A stretch of 64,000 nt of DNA from Enterococcus sp. HY326 (GCF_026157065.1 NZ_JANLGQ010000003.1:525114-589113); one strand, 5' to 3'; counted from the stretch's first letter, positions 35,216 through 42,705 are shown. Made by a program: numbers and translations. The notes: generated by a model not told the origin, from the letters alone.

Positions 35216-35329
35216 TGAATTCACTTTGATTATATAAAGCATAGTAAAAAAAATCAAAAGAATTTAAATGACTTCACTTGACATCTATATGAATTCACTA
35301 TATATTTTGTATGTAAAGTGAATTCACTT
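35216..35329. promoter_or_regulatory. Divergent promoters with GTGAATTCAC operators
   Basis: The leftward promoter is TTGATT (35252-35257), 17 bases, TATAAT (35229-35234). The rightward one is TTGACA (35278-35283), 17 bases, TATATT (35301-35306). Dyads TGAATTCA lie at 35216-35223, 35290-35297 and, longest, AAGTGAATTCACTT at 35316-35329. These are short palindromes of the size bound by RHH dimers. Confidence 0.88.
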
Positions 35330-35353
35330 AGAAACCACTTAGGAGGTATGGAA

Positions 35354-35506
35354 ATGATACAACGAAAAATTACTACTTTAAGGTTAGTTGATGAATTAGA
35401 CGTTTTAGTCAATAAGGCTGCTAAGAAAAAAGGTGTTTCCAAAAACGCTCTGATTATTGAAGCGTTATGGCAATACATAGAAAAGAAACCGAAACAGGAG
35501 GTGTAA
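35354..35506 (+). CDS. Ribbon-helix-helix regulator (plus strand)
   Basis: 50 residues from the ATG at 35354 (MIQRKITTLRLVDELDVLVN), with AGGAGG 12-17 bases upstream; an in-frame ATG at 35348 (MEMIQ) and an upstream one at 35318 are alternatives. It has the RHH pattern strand-helix-helix and KNALIIEALWQYI. The last residues KQEV come from the 91-bp repeat. It is probably a partner or antagonist of the minus-strand RHH gene. Confidence 0.78.
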   Translation: MIQRKITTLRLVDELDVLVNKAAKKKGVSKNALIIEALWQYIEKKPKQEV

Positions 35507-35582
35507 GTGGTGACCAATCTTGCATTAGTAAATTTAGATGATTTAAAAATTCTTGTTGCCGAGAATGATATACCGAATGAAG
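35492..35582 (+). repeat. 91-bp perfect direct repeat, copy 2
   Basis: Identical to 34811-34901. It joins the end of the RHH gene to the start of the excisionase-like gene. The two copies bracket a 590-bp block. Confidence 0.98.
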
Positions 35583-35740
35583 TTTGGAATTCTAAACAAG
35601 CATCAGAGTATCTGACGACTAGTGTTCCTACTTTAATCAAAGAAGTCGAACAAGGAAAAGTACCTGGGGTTCGTATTGGCAAGGATTGGAAGTTTAGTTC
35701 TCTGGCTCTATATGAGTATGTAGCCAATAAATCAACATAA
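35507..35740 (+). CDS. Excisionase-like winged HTH protein
   Basis: 77 residues. After the 25-residue leader shared with 34826-35050, the sequence WNSKQASEYLTTSVPTLIKEV...VPGVRIGKDWKFSS is a MerR/excisionase-type winged helix. Such proteins bind att regions or act as early regulators. The start codon is a GTG/GTG pair inside the repeat with AGGAGG upstream. Confidence 0.82.
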   Translation: MVTNLALVNLDDLKILVAENDIPNEVWNSKQASEYLTTSVPTLIKEVEQGKVPGVRIGKDWKFSSLALYEYVANKST

Positions 35741-35752
35741 GGAGGCAACGAC

Positions 35753-36073
35753 ATGAACGAAAAACTAAATATAATTTTAGAAGAACAAAAGAGGCAAGCG
35801 GAAATACTTCAAACAATTATGGGGTGTCTTGAACGAAAAGTCTACGTCAACGGACATGAATCAGCAAAAAGACGCGACATGAAAATAGAAAAACTTAGGA
35901 GAGAGGTTTACAGGCAAAGTAGTAAAGCGACTATAGTAATAATCCTTGCTTTACTTACTAGCATACTCTCTATAGGACTGACTTTCGTTTTTCCAAGTAT
36001 ATTTATGTTTTTTGTAAGTTTAATTGCATGTGGAATTACTGGTGCGATAATTTCAAAATTTATTACTTTTTAA
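35753..36073 (+). CDS. Small membrane protein, unknown
   Basis: 106 residues. The N-terminal half is charged and helical (LEEQKRQAEILQTIMGCLERK); the C-terminal half has two membrane spans. AGGAGG precedes the ATG at 35753. It lies 12 bases after the excisionase-like gene, so it is in the early transcript. No family is recognised. Confidence 0.7.
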   Translation: MNEKLNIILEEQKRQAEILQTIMGCLERKVYVNGHESAKRRDMKIEKLRREVYRQSSKATIVIILALLTSILSIGLTFVFPSIFMFFVSLIACGITGAIISKFITF

Positions 36074-36074
36074 T

Positions 36075-36698
36075 TTATTTTTTGTACCTGTCACGATATT
36101 GAGGAAAATTTTCAAGAAATATCTCGTCTAGTTCCTTTAAAGAACAAATAAATTTGTAATCTTTTCGAGTAGTTTTTATAAGTACTTGTAATTTATGAGA
36201 ATGTTTTTTATTCAAAACGAAATCATCAAAGAATGGTAAATAAATACCAAATCTTTGGTAATCAAAACTCTCAACTTTTAACGGAAATTGTACTGATGGA
36301 AAAACACTGTATGAAACCATTACGCCACTAACTGTATGATAAAAAAGATATTTAGAAGGTATTTTGAAGCCTTCCCAATGTTTCAGTTTTTTTTCATTTT
36401 TACCATTCAATTTAGTTATACAAATAGACATTATAGTAATTGGATACACAGAACGATTTACAAATTGAAGCGGTATATACCCAACAGTATAGAGGTCGCT
36501 ATACCCAGGAAAAGGATTCTCATTTTTTTCTTTGTAAGAAGATTTATTTAAAAAAAACGGAGTTTGATCCTCTGAAAAATTGATTGTAAGTTTGGGTCTA
36601 GTTAAAAAATAATCTCTTAAAGTAATTGCGAAACTAGCAATACCAGTAGTTGCACCGAGTACAGCAATGGTAAAAGTTATCCATCCGATTATGTCCAT
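36075..36698 (-). CDS. Membrane-anchored unknown protein on the opposite strand
   Basis: 207 residues. One N-terminal membrane span (WITFTIAVLGATTGIASFAI) is followed by a soluble beta-rich domain (TINFSEDQTPFF; VGYIPLQFVNRSVYPITI). It is coded against the early genes around it and has its own start and a long intergenic gap upstream. Such isolated reversed genes in prophages are often expressed in the lysogen. Exclusion of other phages is possible, not shown. Confidence 0.75.
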   Translation of the reverse strand: MDIIGWITFTIAVLGATTGIASFAITLRDYFLTRPKLTINFSEDQTPFFLNKSSYKEKNENPFPGYSDLYTVGYIPLQFVNRSVYPITIMSICITKLNGKNEKKLKHWEGFKIPSKYLFYHTVSGVMVSYSVFPSVQFPLKVESFDYQRFGIYLPFFDDFVLNKKHSHKLQVLIKTTRKDYKFICSLKELDEIFLENFPQYRDRYKK

Positions 36699-36776
36699 CT
36701 AATTTCCACCTTATCAGTTATTTCAGCAGACCACTTGCTGATAAGGAAATTATACCAAAGGAGGAATCCGACTACA

Positions 36777-36955
36777 TGGAAAAACGTCAACTAGCATTAT
36801 TCGTGATTTTAATCTTATCTGGATTATCACTAGGACAACTGCTCAACCTAGAAATTATCGGAGTGATTCTTGCCCTATTAGGAGCCGTAGCTAGCGCTTT
36901 GTGGGTTGATTATGACGTAGAGGATACGGAGGGCAAAGATGCTAAAAGCGTATAG
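36777..36955 (+). pseudogene. Small membrane protein gene broken by one missing base
   Basis: The ATG at 36777 has GGAGG upstream but stops after five codons. One base added in the A-run at 36781-36784 would restore a 59-residue frame: MEKRQLALFVILILSGLSLG, more hydrophobic residues, then YDVEDTEGKD. It is either a real frameshift or a homopolymer sequencing error. Confidence 0.6.
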
Positions 36956-37013
36956 AGAATGGCTAAAAATGTACAAGCAGATTGTGTTAGAAGAAGGGAG
37001 TTTTGATAAATGA
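36939..37013 (+). CDS. 24-residue peptide
   Basis: MLKAYREWLKMYKQIVLEEG and four more residues. GAGGGC lies before the ATG at 36939, and its stop overlaps the start of the next gene (ATGA), so the two are coupled. Very short; called on the ribosome site and overlap. Confidence 0.4.
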   Translation: MLKAYREWLKMYKQIVLEEGSFDK

Positions 37014-37234
37014 TTTTAACGAATGAATTAATCCAAGCAAACATGAAAAAAGGATACCAACAAAAAGTAAGAGGCCAAATTTTACAAGCGGCATTAGATA
37101 CAAAGAAACATCTGACATTACCTGAAATTGGTTTTGATGCTGATTTTGAAGATGAACTAATGGATGCTGGGATAGAAGTAAGGCACGTTGATGATGAAGT
37201 GATTTTAAGTTGGGATTATGGAAATGTCTACTAA
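37010..37234 (+). CDS. Small early phage protein, unknown
   Basis: 74 residues, with an acidic C-terminus (FDADFEDELMDAGIEVRHVDDE). GAAGGGAG precedes the ATG at 37010. A hairpin GACACAAC-N14-GTTGTGTC follows at once, with T residues only on the minus side. No family is recognised. Confidence 0.7.
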   Translation: MILTNELIQANMKKGYQQKVRGQILQAALDTKKHLTLPEIGFDADFEDELMDAGIEVRHVDDEVILSWDYGNVY

Positions 37235-37268
37235 AAAAGACACAACCGCCTGCAAGCATAGTTGTGTC
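37231..37268. terminator. Hairpin after the 37010 gene, terminator on the minus strand
   Basis: GACACAAC and GTTGTGTC arms. On the minus strand it is followed by TTTTTTAGT. It could stop leftward transcription entering the lysogeny region. The gap 37235-37447 holds no convincing gene. It contains a dyad ATTGATTA-N7-TAATCAAT at about 37408-37430 just before the recombinase gene. Confidence 0.6.
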
Positions 37269-37447
37269 CAATGGAATGTTTATTTGTATGTATTTTACCA
37301 TATAAATAACAAAAAAGAAACGACTAAAAACAGCGAAATAATCAATCTTCAAAAAACGCCTGTAAACCTTGCTACAACAATGTTTCTAGGGTGTTTAGGT
37401 TAGTATTGATTATATAATGTAATCAATAGTCGCGCAGGGGGCCCAGC

Positions 37448-38251
37448 ATGCTTGATTTAACAGCGTATAGAAACTATTTACTTGAAAATGAGACGGAGAA
37501 AAATACGATAAAAAATTACATGGTGACTCTAAAGCAGTTGGATAAATTTTTAGTGAATCGCCGGTTAGATTTGTCGAAAGAAGTCTTAATTGAGTACAAG
37601 CAGCATCTACAAGAAGACGAGTATAGACCGGGAAGAAAATACCAGCTAAAGACAATAAATCAAAAAATTGTCATCCTGAACATCTATTTCAATTGGTTAG
37701 ATCGACACGATTTGTGCTTGAAATATTTAAAAGTACAAACGAAAGTTCACAGAGAATCAATCGATAAAAAAGAATACCGTCAACTGTTAAAGCATGCCGA
37801 TGAAGAAATGTACTTGTTCATTCTGCTAATTGGTAGTACTGGCTTACGAATTTCAGAAGCTTGTTCCATCCGGGCCGATGAATTAGAACTTCGAATTGTA
37901 ACCATAAAAAATAAAGGAAAAACAAGGTATATATCAATTCCTCAATTTGTAAAAAAGAAGTTGAAGAAATTCTGCCGTAAAAGACGAATCTCAACCATTA
38001 TTTTTCATAAGTCGCAAGATTTTTACCGCAAACGTTTGAAGACAATTGCCGGTAAAGCGAAGGTAAAAAAAGAAAAAGTTTATCCGCATACTGTAAGACA
38101 TTTTTTTGCAAAAGAATTTATCGCAAACGGTGGCGATTCAACAGATTTACAACAAATGCTTGGACACGAAAGCATAGCAACTACCACGATTTATACGAAG
38201 CTTAGTACAAATGAATTAAGTGAAAAATATCGTGAAATTAGGAATGAATGA
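37448..38251 (+). CDS. XerC-like tyrosine recombinase in the early region
   Basis: 267 residues. The N-terminal SAM-like core-binding domain spans 1-95 (YLLENETEKNTIKNYMVTLK). The catalytic set is complete: Arg in GSTGLRISEAC, Lys in NKGKTRYI, His-x-x-Arg in PHTVRHFF, His in LGHESIATT and Tyr in IYTKLS. It lacks an arm-binding domain, like Xer proteins. It overlaps or abuts the replisome organizer gene downstream, so it is expressed early. A dimer-resolving or circularising role is inferred. Confidence 0.88.
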   Translation: MLDLTAYRNYLLENETEKNTIKNYMVTLKQLDKFLVNRRLDLSKEVLIEYKQHLQEDEYRPGRKYQLKTINQKIVILNIYFNWLDRHDLCLKYLKVQTKVHRESIDKKEYRQLLKHADEEMYLFILLIGSTGLRISEACSIRADELELRIVTIKNKGKTRYISIPQFVKKKLKKFCRKRRISTIIFHKSQDFYRKRLKTIAGKAKVKKEKVYPHTVRHFFAKEFIANGGDSTDLQQMLGHESIATTTIYTKLSTNELSEKYREIRNE

Positions 38252-38261
38252 GGGCTCTATT

Positions 38262-39185
38262 ATGTCAGACAACAAAAAATATTATTACCTAAAGTTAAAA
38301 GATAATTTCTTTGATAGTGATGAAATGATTGTATTAGAAAGTATGCCTGACGGTTATGTTTACTCTAATATATTGCTGAAATTGTATCTTAGGAGTTTAA
38401 AATATGAAGGACGCTTGATGTTTAACGAAAGAATCCCTTTTAATTCAACTATGTTAGCTAAAGTTACGAGGCATAGTGTGGGAGATATCGAAAAAGCTAT
38501 CACTATCTTTCGTGATTTAGGACTAATGGAGATTTTAGATAACGGTGCTATTTACCTTGCTGATATTCAAAACTTTATAGGTACTTCCAGTACGGAAGCT
38601 GATCGCAAAAGGGAATATCGTATGAGGATAGAAAACGAAAAGAATAATTTACTAAAAATAGACGGACAAATGTCCGGACAAAAGTCAGACAAAAATCCAC
38701 CAGAGATAGAGTTAGAGAAAGAGATAGAGTTAGAGTTAAAGAAAGAGACAACAGCAACTGCCGAACCTGAAATTTGGAAGTCCGTGGTTTCTTATCAGAA
38801 ATTATGGAAGTTTCCTAATGCATTTCAAACTGAAGACTTAGCAGAACTAATTCGATCTTATTCAGATGACTTGGTAAACGAAGCAATCCGTACAGCTGGC
38901 ACAAATGATGTGCCAAAGAATAAATCAATCAACTTCCTTGAAGCGGTTCTTAGGAATTGGCAGAACGCGAATGTCAATACTGTTGAACAAGTAAACGAGT
39001 ACGAAAAACAGTATAGGCAAGATAAGAGTCAATCAAATTATCGCCAGAGTCGCAAGAATAAAAAAGAAAAAGTACCAAGTTGGATGAAGAATAAAAAAGA
39101 AATTGAATCGGTAGCGTCAATTTCTCCAGAAAGGCAAGCTGAACTCGATGATATGTTGAAAGATTTTGTGAAGGGACCGGGCTGA
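38262..39185 (+). CDS. Phage replisome organizer with DnaD-like C-terminus
   Basis: 307 residues from the ATG at 38262. The N-terminal winged-helix domain (YYYLKLKDNFFDSDEMIVLE) is the phage replisome organizer family. The C-terminal domain (about 175-235, WKFPNAFQTEDLAELI, then INFLEAVLRNW) resembles DnaD-like proteins. It should bind the phage origin and recruit host helicase. The gene contains a repeat cluster at 38703-38744 that may be the origin. No helicase loader gene follows. Confidence 0.9.
   Translation: MSDNKKYYYLKLKDNFFDSDEMIVLESMPDGYVYSNILLKLYLRSLKYEGRLMFNERIPFNSTMLAKVTRHSVGDIEKAITIFRDLGLMEILDNGAIYLADIQNFIGTSSTEADRKREYRMRIENEKNNLLKIDGQMSGQKSDKNPPEIELEKEIELELKKETTATAEPEIWKSVVSYQKLWKFPNAFQTEDLAELIRSYSDDLVNEAIRTAGTNDVPKNKSINFLEAVLRNWQNANVNTVEQVNEYEKQYRQDKSQSNYRQSRKNKKEKVPSWMKNKKEIESVASISPERQAELDDMLKDFVKGPG
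38703..38744. repeat. In-gene purine repeat, candidate phage origin
   Basis: GAGATAGAGTTAGAGAAA (38703-38720) is repeated as GAGATAGAGTTAGAG plus TTAAAGAAA (38721-38744). It encodes the low-complexity linker EIELEKEIELELKK. In lactococcal and related phages the origin lies as iterons inside this type of gene. Confidence 0.55.
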
Positions 39186-39238
39186 CAATATTAAGCGCCT
39201 TTTGACAGTTACTGTGAGAACAGAAGGGGAAAAGTATT

Positions 39239-40225
39239 ATGAAAGACAAACTAATCCATGATGTTTTGGCTAATTTGAACCATGAATTTAATAGTGAGCA
39301 ATTACGCAAAGTTAAACTAGTAATGACCTTAATATTAAAAAAATATGATATAGCAGAGAGCAAAAATGAACTCATGGTTTATGATGCAACAGGAGATACA
39401 GCAGCCTATCAGCAATATTTTATTTCCCTCAAGTTAAAAGGGTTAGCTGAGGGCTCAATCAAACTCTATATGCGGACAATCAATCATTTTCTAGCGACTG
39501 TTAAAAAGTCATTTGACGATGTTACAACAAATGATATCCGATTTTACTTAGCTAATCGAGAATTAATCGATAAGGTCTCAAAGGCAACAATCGCCAGAGA
39601 AAGAGGCTCTATATGCAGATTTTTTGAATGGCTTCACATTGAAGAGTTTATATCTAAAAATATAGATAACAGAGTGGAAAAGACTAAAGTTCCAAAGCGG
39701 TTAAAAAAAGCATTCACGAATTATGAGATTGAAATGATACGAAATGCTACTCAAACAGTAAAAGAAAAAGCTGTAATAGAGCTGTTTCTATCAACTGGCT
39801 GTCGAGTTTCAGAGCTTTGTAGCCTTCAATTAGGTAATTACAATCGACTACAAGGATCCATAACTGTCATTGGAAAAGGGAACAAGGAAAGAACTGTTTT
39901 TGTGAACGCTAAGGCTAAGTTGGCCGTTGAAAATTATTTAAGGGAAGTTCCGCACGATTTAGGGCCTATTCTTTTAGGTAAAAATCAAAATAAATGTAGT
40001 ATATCCGGTATTCAGAAAATTATTAAAGCTATTGCGTATAGAGTGGGTATTCATGCGCACCCTCACAAGTTTCGAAGAACTGCAGCGACCTTAGCGTATA
40101 AGAAAGATCTTGATATTAACAAAATCAGGCTATTTCTCGGTCATGAAGACCTCGGAACCACACAAGGTTACATTGACACTAGTGACACCGATCTTAAAGT
40201 ATTGCATGAAAAATATTTTGGTTAG
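39239..40225 (+). CDS. Second XerC/D-like tyrosine recombinase in the early region
   Basis: 328 residues. An extra N-terminal segment (1-60) precedes the core-binding domain (AAYQQYFISLKLKGLAEGSI). The catalytic set is Arg in STGCRVSELCS, Lys in GKGNKERTV, His-x-x-Arg in HPHKFRRTAATL, His in LGHEDLGTT and Tyr in GYIDTS. It is different in sequence from the 37448 protein. It may act with it as a XerC/XerD-like pair, or on its own. Confidence 0.9.
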   Translation: MKDKLIHDVLANLNHEFNSEQLRKVKLVMTLILKKYDIAESKNELMVYDATGDTAAYQQYFISLKLKGLAEGSIKLYMRTINHFLATVKKSFDDVTTNDIRFYLANRELIDKVSKATIARERGSICRFFEWLHIEEFISKNIDNRVEKTKVPKRLKKAFTNYEIEMIRNATQTVKEKAVIELFLSTGCRVSELCSLQLGNYNRLQGSITVIGKGNKERTVFVNAKAKLAVENYLREVPHDLGPILLGKNQNKCSISGIQKIIKAIAYRVGIHAHPHKFRRTAATLAYKKDLDINKIRLFLGHEDLGTTQGYIDTSDTDLKVLHEKYFG

Positions 40226-40234
40226 GAGGTTTAT

Positions 40235-40645
40235 ATGGTTATTTCAAAACAACGCATTGAGGAAAAAAGGCAAAAACGCTTAGGGTTGTATTACCTTATC
40301 CAAGAAGATGATTGGGATAAAAACCCGGAGAAAGCGGCTGAAGTTGTGAAGTACACAGAAGCAACAGGGCTAGGCAATGTAAAACATGAAAAAATAACGA
40401 GGCAACGCCCACCGCTTCCCAGGATGTGGCTAAATTCATTAACAAGAGGAAACTTTTTATATTTGAAAAGCAAGGGTTATACCAATGCTGAAATCGCCAA
40501 GAGCCTTGGAATTAACAATTGGCGAATGTGCGCTTGGGTCAAGGAATACAATGTTGTCCACAATACAGTTAAAAAAGAGTTAGCTACGATTCATGATTTT
40601 TCGGAAGAAGACATGAAACTGCCGTTTATAAAAAAAGCTGAGTAG
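40235..40645 (+). CDS. Phage HTH protein, unknown
   Basis: 136 residues. A helix-turn-helix is seen at about 85-110 (LKSKGYTNAEIAKSLGINNW). The N-terminal part is basic (KQRIEEKRQKRLGLYYL). AGGAGG precedes the ATG at 40235. It follows the second recombinase by 9 bases and is probably in the same transcript. It may be an accessory DNA-binding protein or a regulator. Confidence 0.75.
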   Translation: MVISKQRIEEKRQKRLGLYYLIQEDDWDKNPEKAAEVVKYTEATGLGNVKHEKITRQRPPLPRMWLNSLTRGNFLYLKSKGYTNAEIAKSLGINNWRMCAWVKEYNVVHNTVKKELATIHDFSEEDMKLPFIKKAE

Positions 40646-40677
40646 ATAAACTGTGGCTTTAGTGGACTGGAGTGTGC

Positions 40678-40887
40678 ATGAAAATAGATATGCTAATTGA
40701 ACAAGTCAAGTCGGATATTGTGTTTAAAAAACAAAATAATCAAAACCAGCAAATTGATGATGAATTTCTTGCTTATGTATCAGTTTTTAAACACGGTAAT
40801 GCTATAGCCAGCGCAATGGCAGGAAATTGGATGAAATATTTTTTTGTGAATGCTGGCTATGTGCGTAGCTTAAGAGATATTAAGTGA
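40678..40887 (+). CDS. Small early phage protein, unknown
   Basis: 69 residues from the ATG at 40678 with GGAG upstream. No recognised domain; helical with a central FLAYVSVFKHGNAIASAMAG. It is the first gene after the leader motif GGCTTTAGTGGACTGGAG (40654), one of several related leaders in this region. Confidence 0.65.
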   Translation: MKIDMLIEQVKSDIVFKKQNNQNQQIDDEFLAYVSVFKHGNAIASAMAGNWMKYFFVNAGYVRSLRDIK

Positions 40888-40921
40888 TGGCGGCATTAGC
40901 CCACTGAGAGGAGGAGCTGTT

Positions 40922-41185
40922 TTGGGAGATGTGGGTGAATATTGGCGAGATGTAAAACCATTTTTAAAAGAGCGCCGACAGCGACATGTGGAAAAAATGG
41001 GAACCAATGCTAGTAGAAATATCACGAAGCTAGGATTTCCTTTTACAGAATATCCTGAAAACAAACAGTTCACCATTGAGACTCCAAAAGGTATTGTAGA
41101 TTATTGGGGAACAACGGGGACTTGGATTTTTAGAAAATCTAGAAAAAGAGGTAAGGGACTGCATAGCTTGAAAAAATGTTTGTAA
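40922..41185 (+). CDS. Small early phage protein, unknown
   Basis: 87 residues from a TTG at 40922 with GAGGAGGAG upstream. A basic N-terminal helix (VKPFLKERRQRHVEKMG) and a beta-like part (KQFTIETPKGIVDYWGTTGTW). Possibly nucleic-acid binding; no family recognised. Confidence 0.65.
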   Translation: MGDVGEYWRDVKPFLKERRQRHVEKMGTNASRNITKLGFPFTEYPENKQFTIETPKGIVDYWGTTGTWIFRKSRKRGKGLHSLKKCL

Positions 41186-41212
41186 CTTTAGCAGACTCAG
41201 GAGGAGAACAAT

Positions 41213-41407
41213 ATGGCAGAAAGAAAATTAACCATTGGAGAATTATTAAGCATAAAAATTAAGCTTGATACTGGAGACGAAGATGAAGCTTTACAATGGT
41301 TCCCAGTTTTTTATCTAAGACCAGACGGAACAATTCATTGCCAATTCTTTGAGGATGAAACAGCCTTGGACAAAAACCAAGAAATGAAGATTGATTTGAA
41401 GGCTTAG
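41213..41407 (+). CDS. Small acidic early phage protein, unknown
   Basis: 64 residues, acidic, with a WFPVFYLRPDGTIHCQFFED core that looks beta-rich. AGGAGGAG precedes the ATG at 41213. Preceded by the shared leader motif AACTTTAGCAGACTCAGGAG. Confidence 0.65.
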   Translation: MAERKLTIGELLSIKIKLDTGDEDEALQWFPVFYLRPDGTIHCQFFEDETALDKNQEMKIDLKA

Positions 41408-41436
41408 GTCATAAATAAAATTTCAGGAGGAACACA

Positions 41437-41667
41437 ATGAGTAAAAATGAATTTACGACTCTAGATGATTGGAAAGTAGGCTGGTGGCAAAAGGGCAATC
41501 AAATTAGATATTGCTATGGCGTTCACTGGTTTGGACTTACTCCAATGGTTAAATATCGAACTAAAGCAGCACATTTATCAAATACGAGAAAAGTTACTGC
41601 TTTAAATCCAGTAGTCGATGAGTGGTTTCCTAAAGCTGAATACTTAGGACTTGAACTTGTCGAGTGA
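41437..41667 (+). CDS. Small early phage protein, unknown
   Basis: 76 residues, tryptophan-rich (WKVGWWQKGNQIRYCYGVHW). AGGAGG precedes the ATG at 41437. It lacks the shared leader motif of its neighbours. No family recognised. Confidence 0.65.
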   Translation: MSKNEFTTLDDWKVGWWQKGNQIRYCYGVHWFGLTPMVKYRTKAAHLSNTRKVTALNPVVDEWFPKAEYLGLELVE

Positions 41668-41705
41668 ACAAAAGTGGGGTTTAGCCCACTCAAAGGAGGT
41701 AAATA

Positions 41706-41894
41706 ATGACAGAGTTTGAAACAGAAATGTACCGCATTCAGAATGACTTTGTAAAAAATGTTGAGACTACACTGAACAGACGTGGAGTCCTAACTGATAC
41801 GAAGCTGATTGAATCAATTATTTTAGATTATGCAATTTTAAAAAAAGAGGAAGAAATTGCAATGAAAAAAGATAGTCCAGAGCTATTCGATTAA
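41706..41894 (+). CDS. Small early phage protein, unknown
   Basis: 62 residues, helical and acidic (TEFETEMYRIQNDFVKNVET). AGGAGG precedes the ATG at 41706. The leader contains GTGGGGTTTAGCCCAC, which can pair as a hairpin. No family recognised. Confidence 0.65.
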   Translation: MTEFETEMYRIQNDFVKNVETTLNRRGVLTDTKLIESIILDYAILKKEEEIAMKKDSPELFD

Positions 41895-41931
41895 CGGAAG
41901 CTTTAATGCACTAAAAAGTGAGGTGAGATTT

Positions 41932-42684
41932 TTGATAATTTGGGGATTATTTGACAGCGGAAATGGGTGCTATTCTCAAGCAGCTAAAAGCTTTGAAGAT
42001 ATTGAAATCTACAGCATTGGGATTGATCGTGAAAATAAACATGAACATTTTATCAATTTGAATTTGGCAGATTATTCTCAGCTTTTTGGTATAAATGAAA
42101 TGTTCTCTGCTCTAGATCAATTACCTCAGCCAGACTTGATTATTGCGAGTCCACCATGCGAATCGTGGTCTGTAGCAAGCGCTATGGCTGATGGTAACGC
42201 CTCTTGGAAACAGGAACAAGGAGATAGTCTGTTTGCACCACAAAAGCCTTTATCACGCTTCACGATTAGAGATTATGTTGATTATGTTGGGTATCAGTTT
42301 AAACCAGAAAAATCATTGCTTAACAGGATCAATGGTGAACTTTGTGCTTTTAATACGATTCAAATTATTAAGCGTTATGAGCCGGAATTTTATGTAATTG
42401 AAAACCCAGCAACGAGTAAGATTTGGGATTACATTGATAAGGTTTTAGGGTTTGCGATACCTTTTGATAATCTAACTTATTACAACAATTATGATTACCC
42501 AATTAGCAAACCAACAAAATTTAAAAGCAATGTGAACCTTTCTCTAAAGGCTGAAAAGCTACCAAACGAAGTTGAGTTTAGAAAACTTGATAGAAGTGGC
42601 GGCGCATATAACGCTAGGTCTAACATACCTTTGAAGTTGGTAAAGGATATTTTTAACAAATTACTGCACTGTAAAGTGAATTAA
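41932..42684 (+). CDS. Phage cytosine-C5-type DNA methyltransferase homologue
   Basis: 250 residues from the TTG at 41932 (GAGGTGAG upstream); the frame is open from 41923. IIASPPCESWSVAS contains the PC dipeptide whose Cys attacks C6 of cytosine, and FYVIENPATSKIW corresponds to the ENV box. The N-terminal SAM loop (LFDSGNGCYSQAAKSF) is unusual for the family, which normally has FxGxGG. The target-recognition region is short. It is a solitary phage methyltransferase, probably for evading host restriction. Confidence 0.72.
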   Translation: MIIWGLFDSGNGCYSQAAKSFEDIEIYSIGIDRENKHEHFINLNLADYSQLFGINEMFSALDQLPQPDLIIASPPCESWSVASAMADGNASWKQEQGDSLFAPQKPLSRFTIRDYVDYVGYQFKPEKSLLNRINGELCAFNTIQIIKRYEPEFYVIENPATSKIWDYIDKVLGFAIPFDNLTYYNNYDYPISKPTKFKSNVNLSLKAEKLPNEVEFRKLDRSGGAYNARSNIPLKLVKDIFNKLLHCKVN

Positions 42685-42705
42685 CTCACGCTTTGATTTA
42701 CTACG

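Noticed and set aside
37218..37403. 61-codon frame before the first extra recombinase
   Set aside because: It begins inside the previous gene and runs through a hairpin; no ribosome site.
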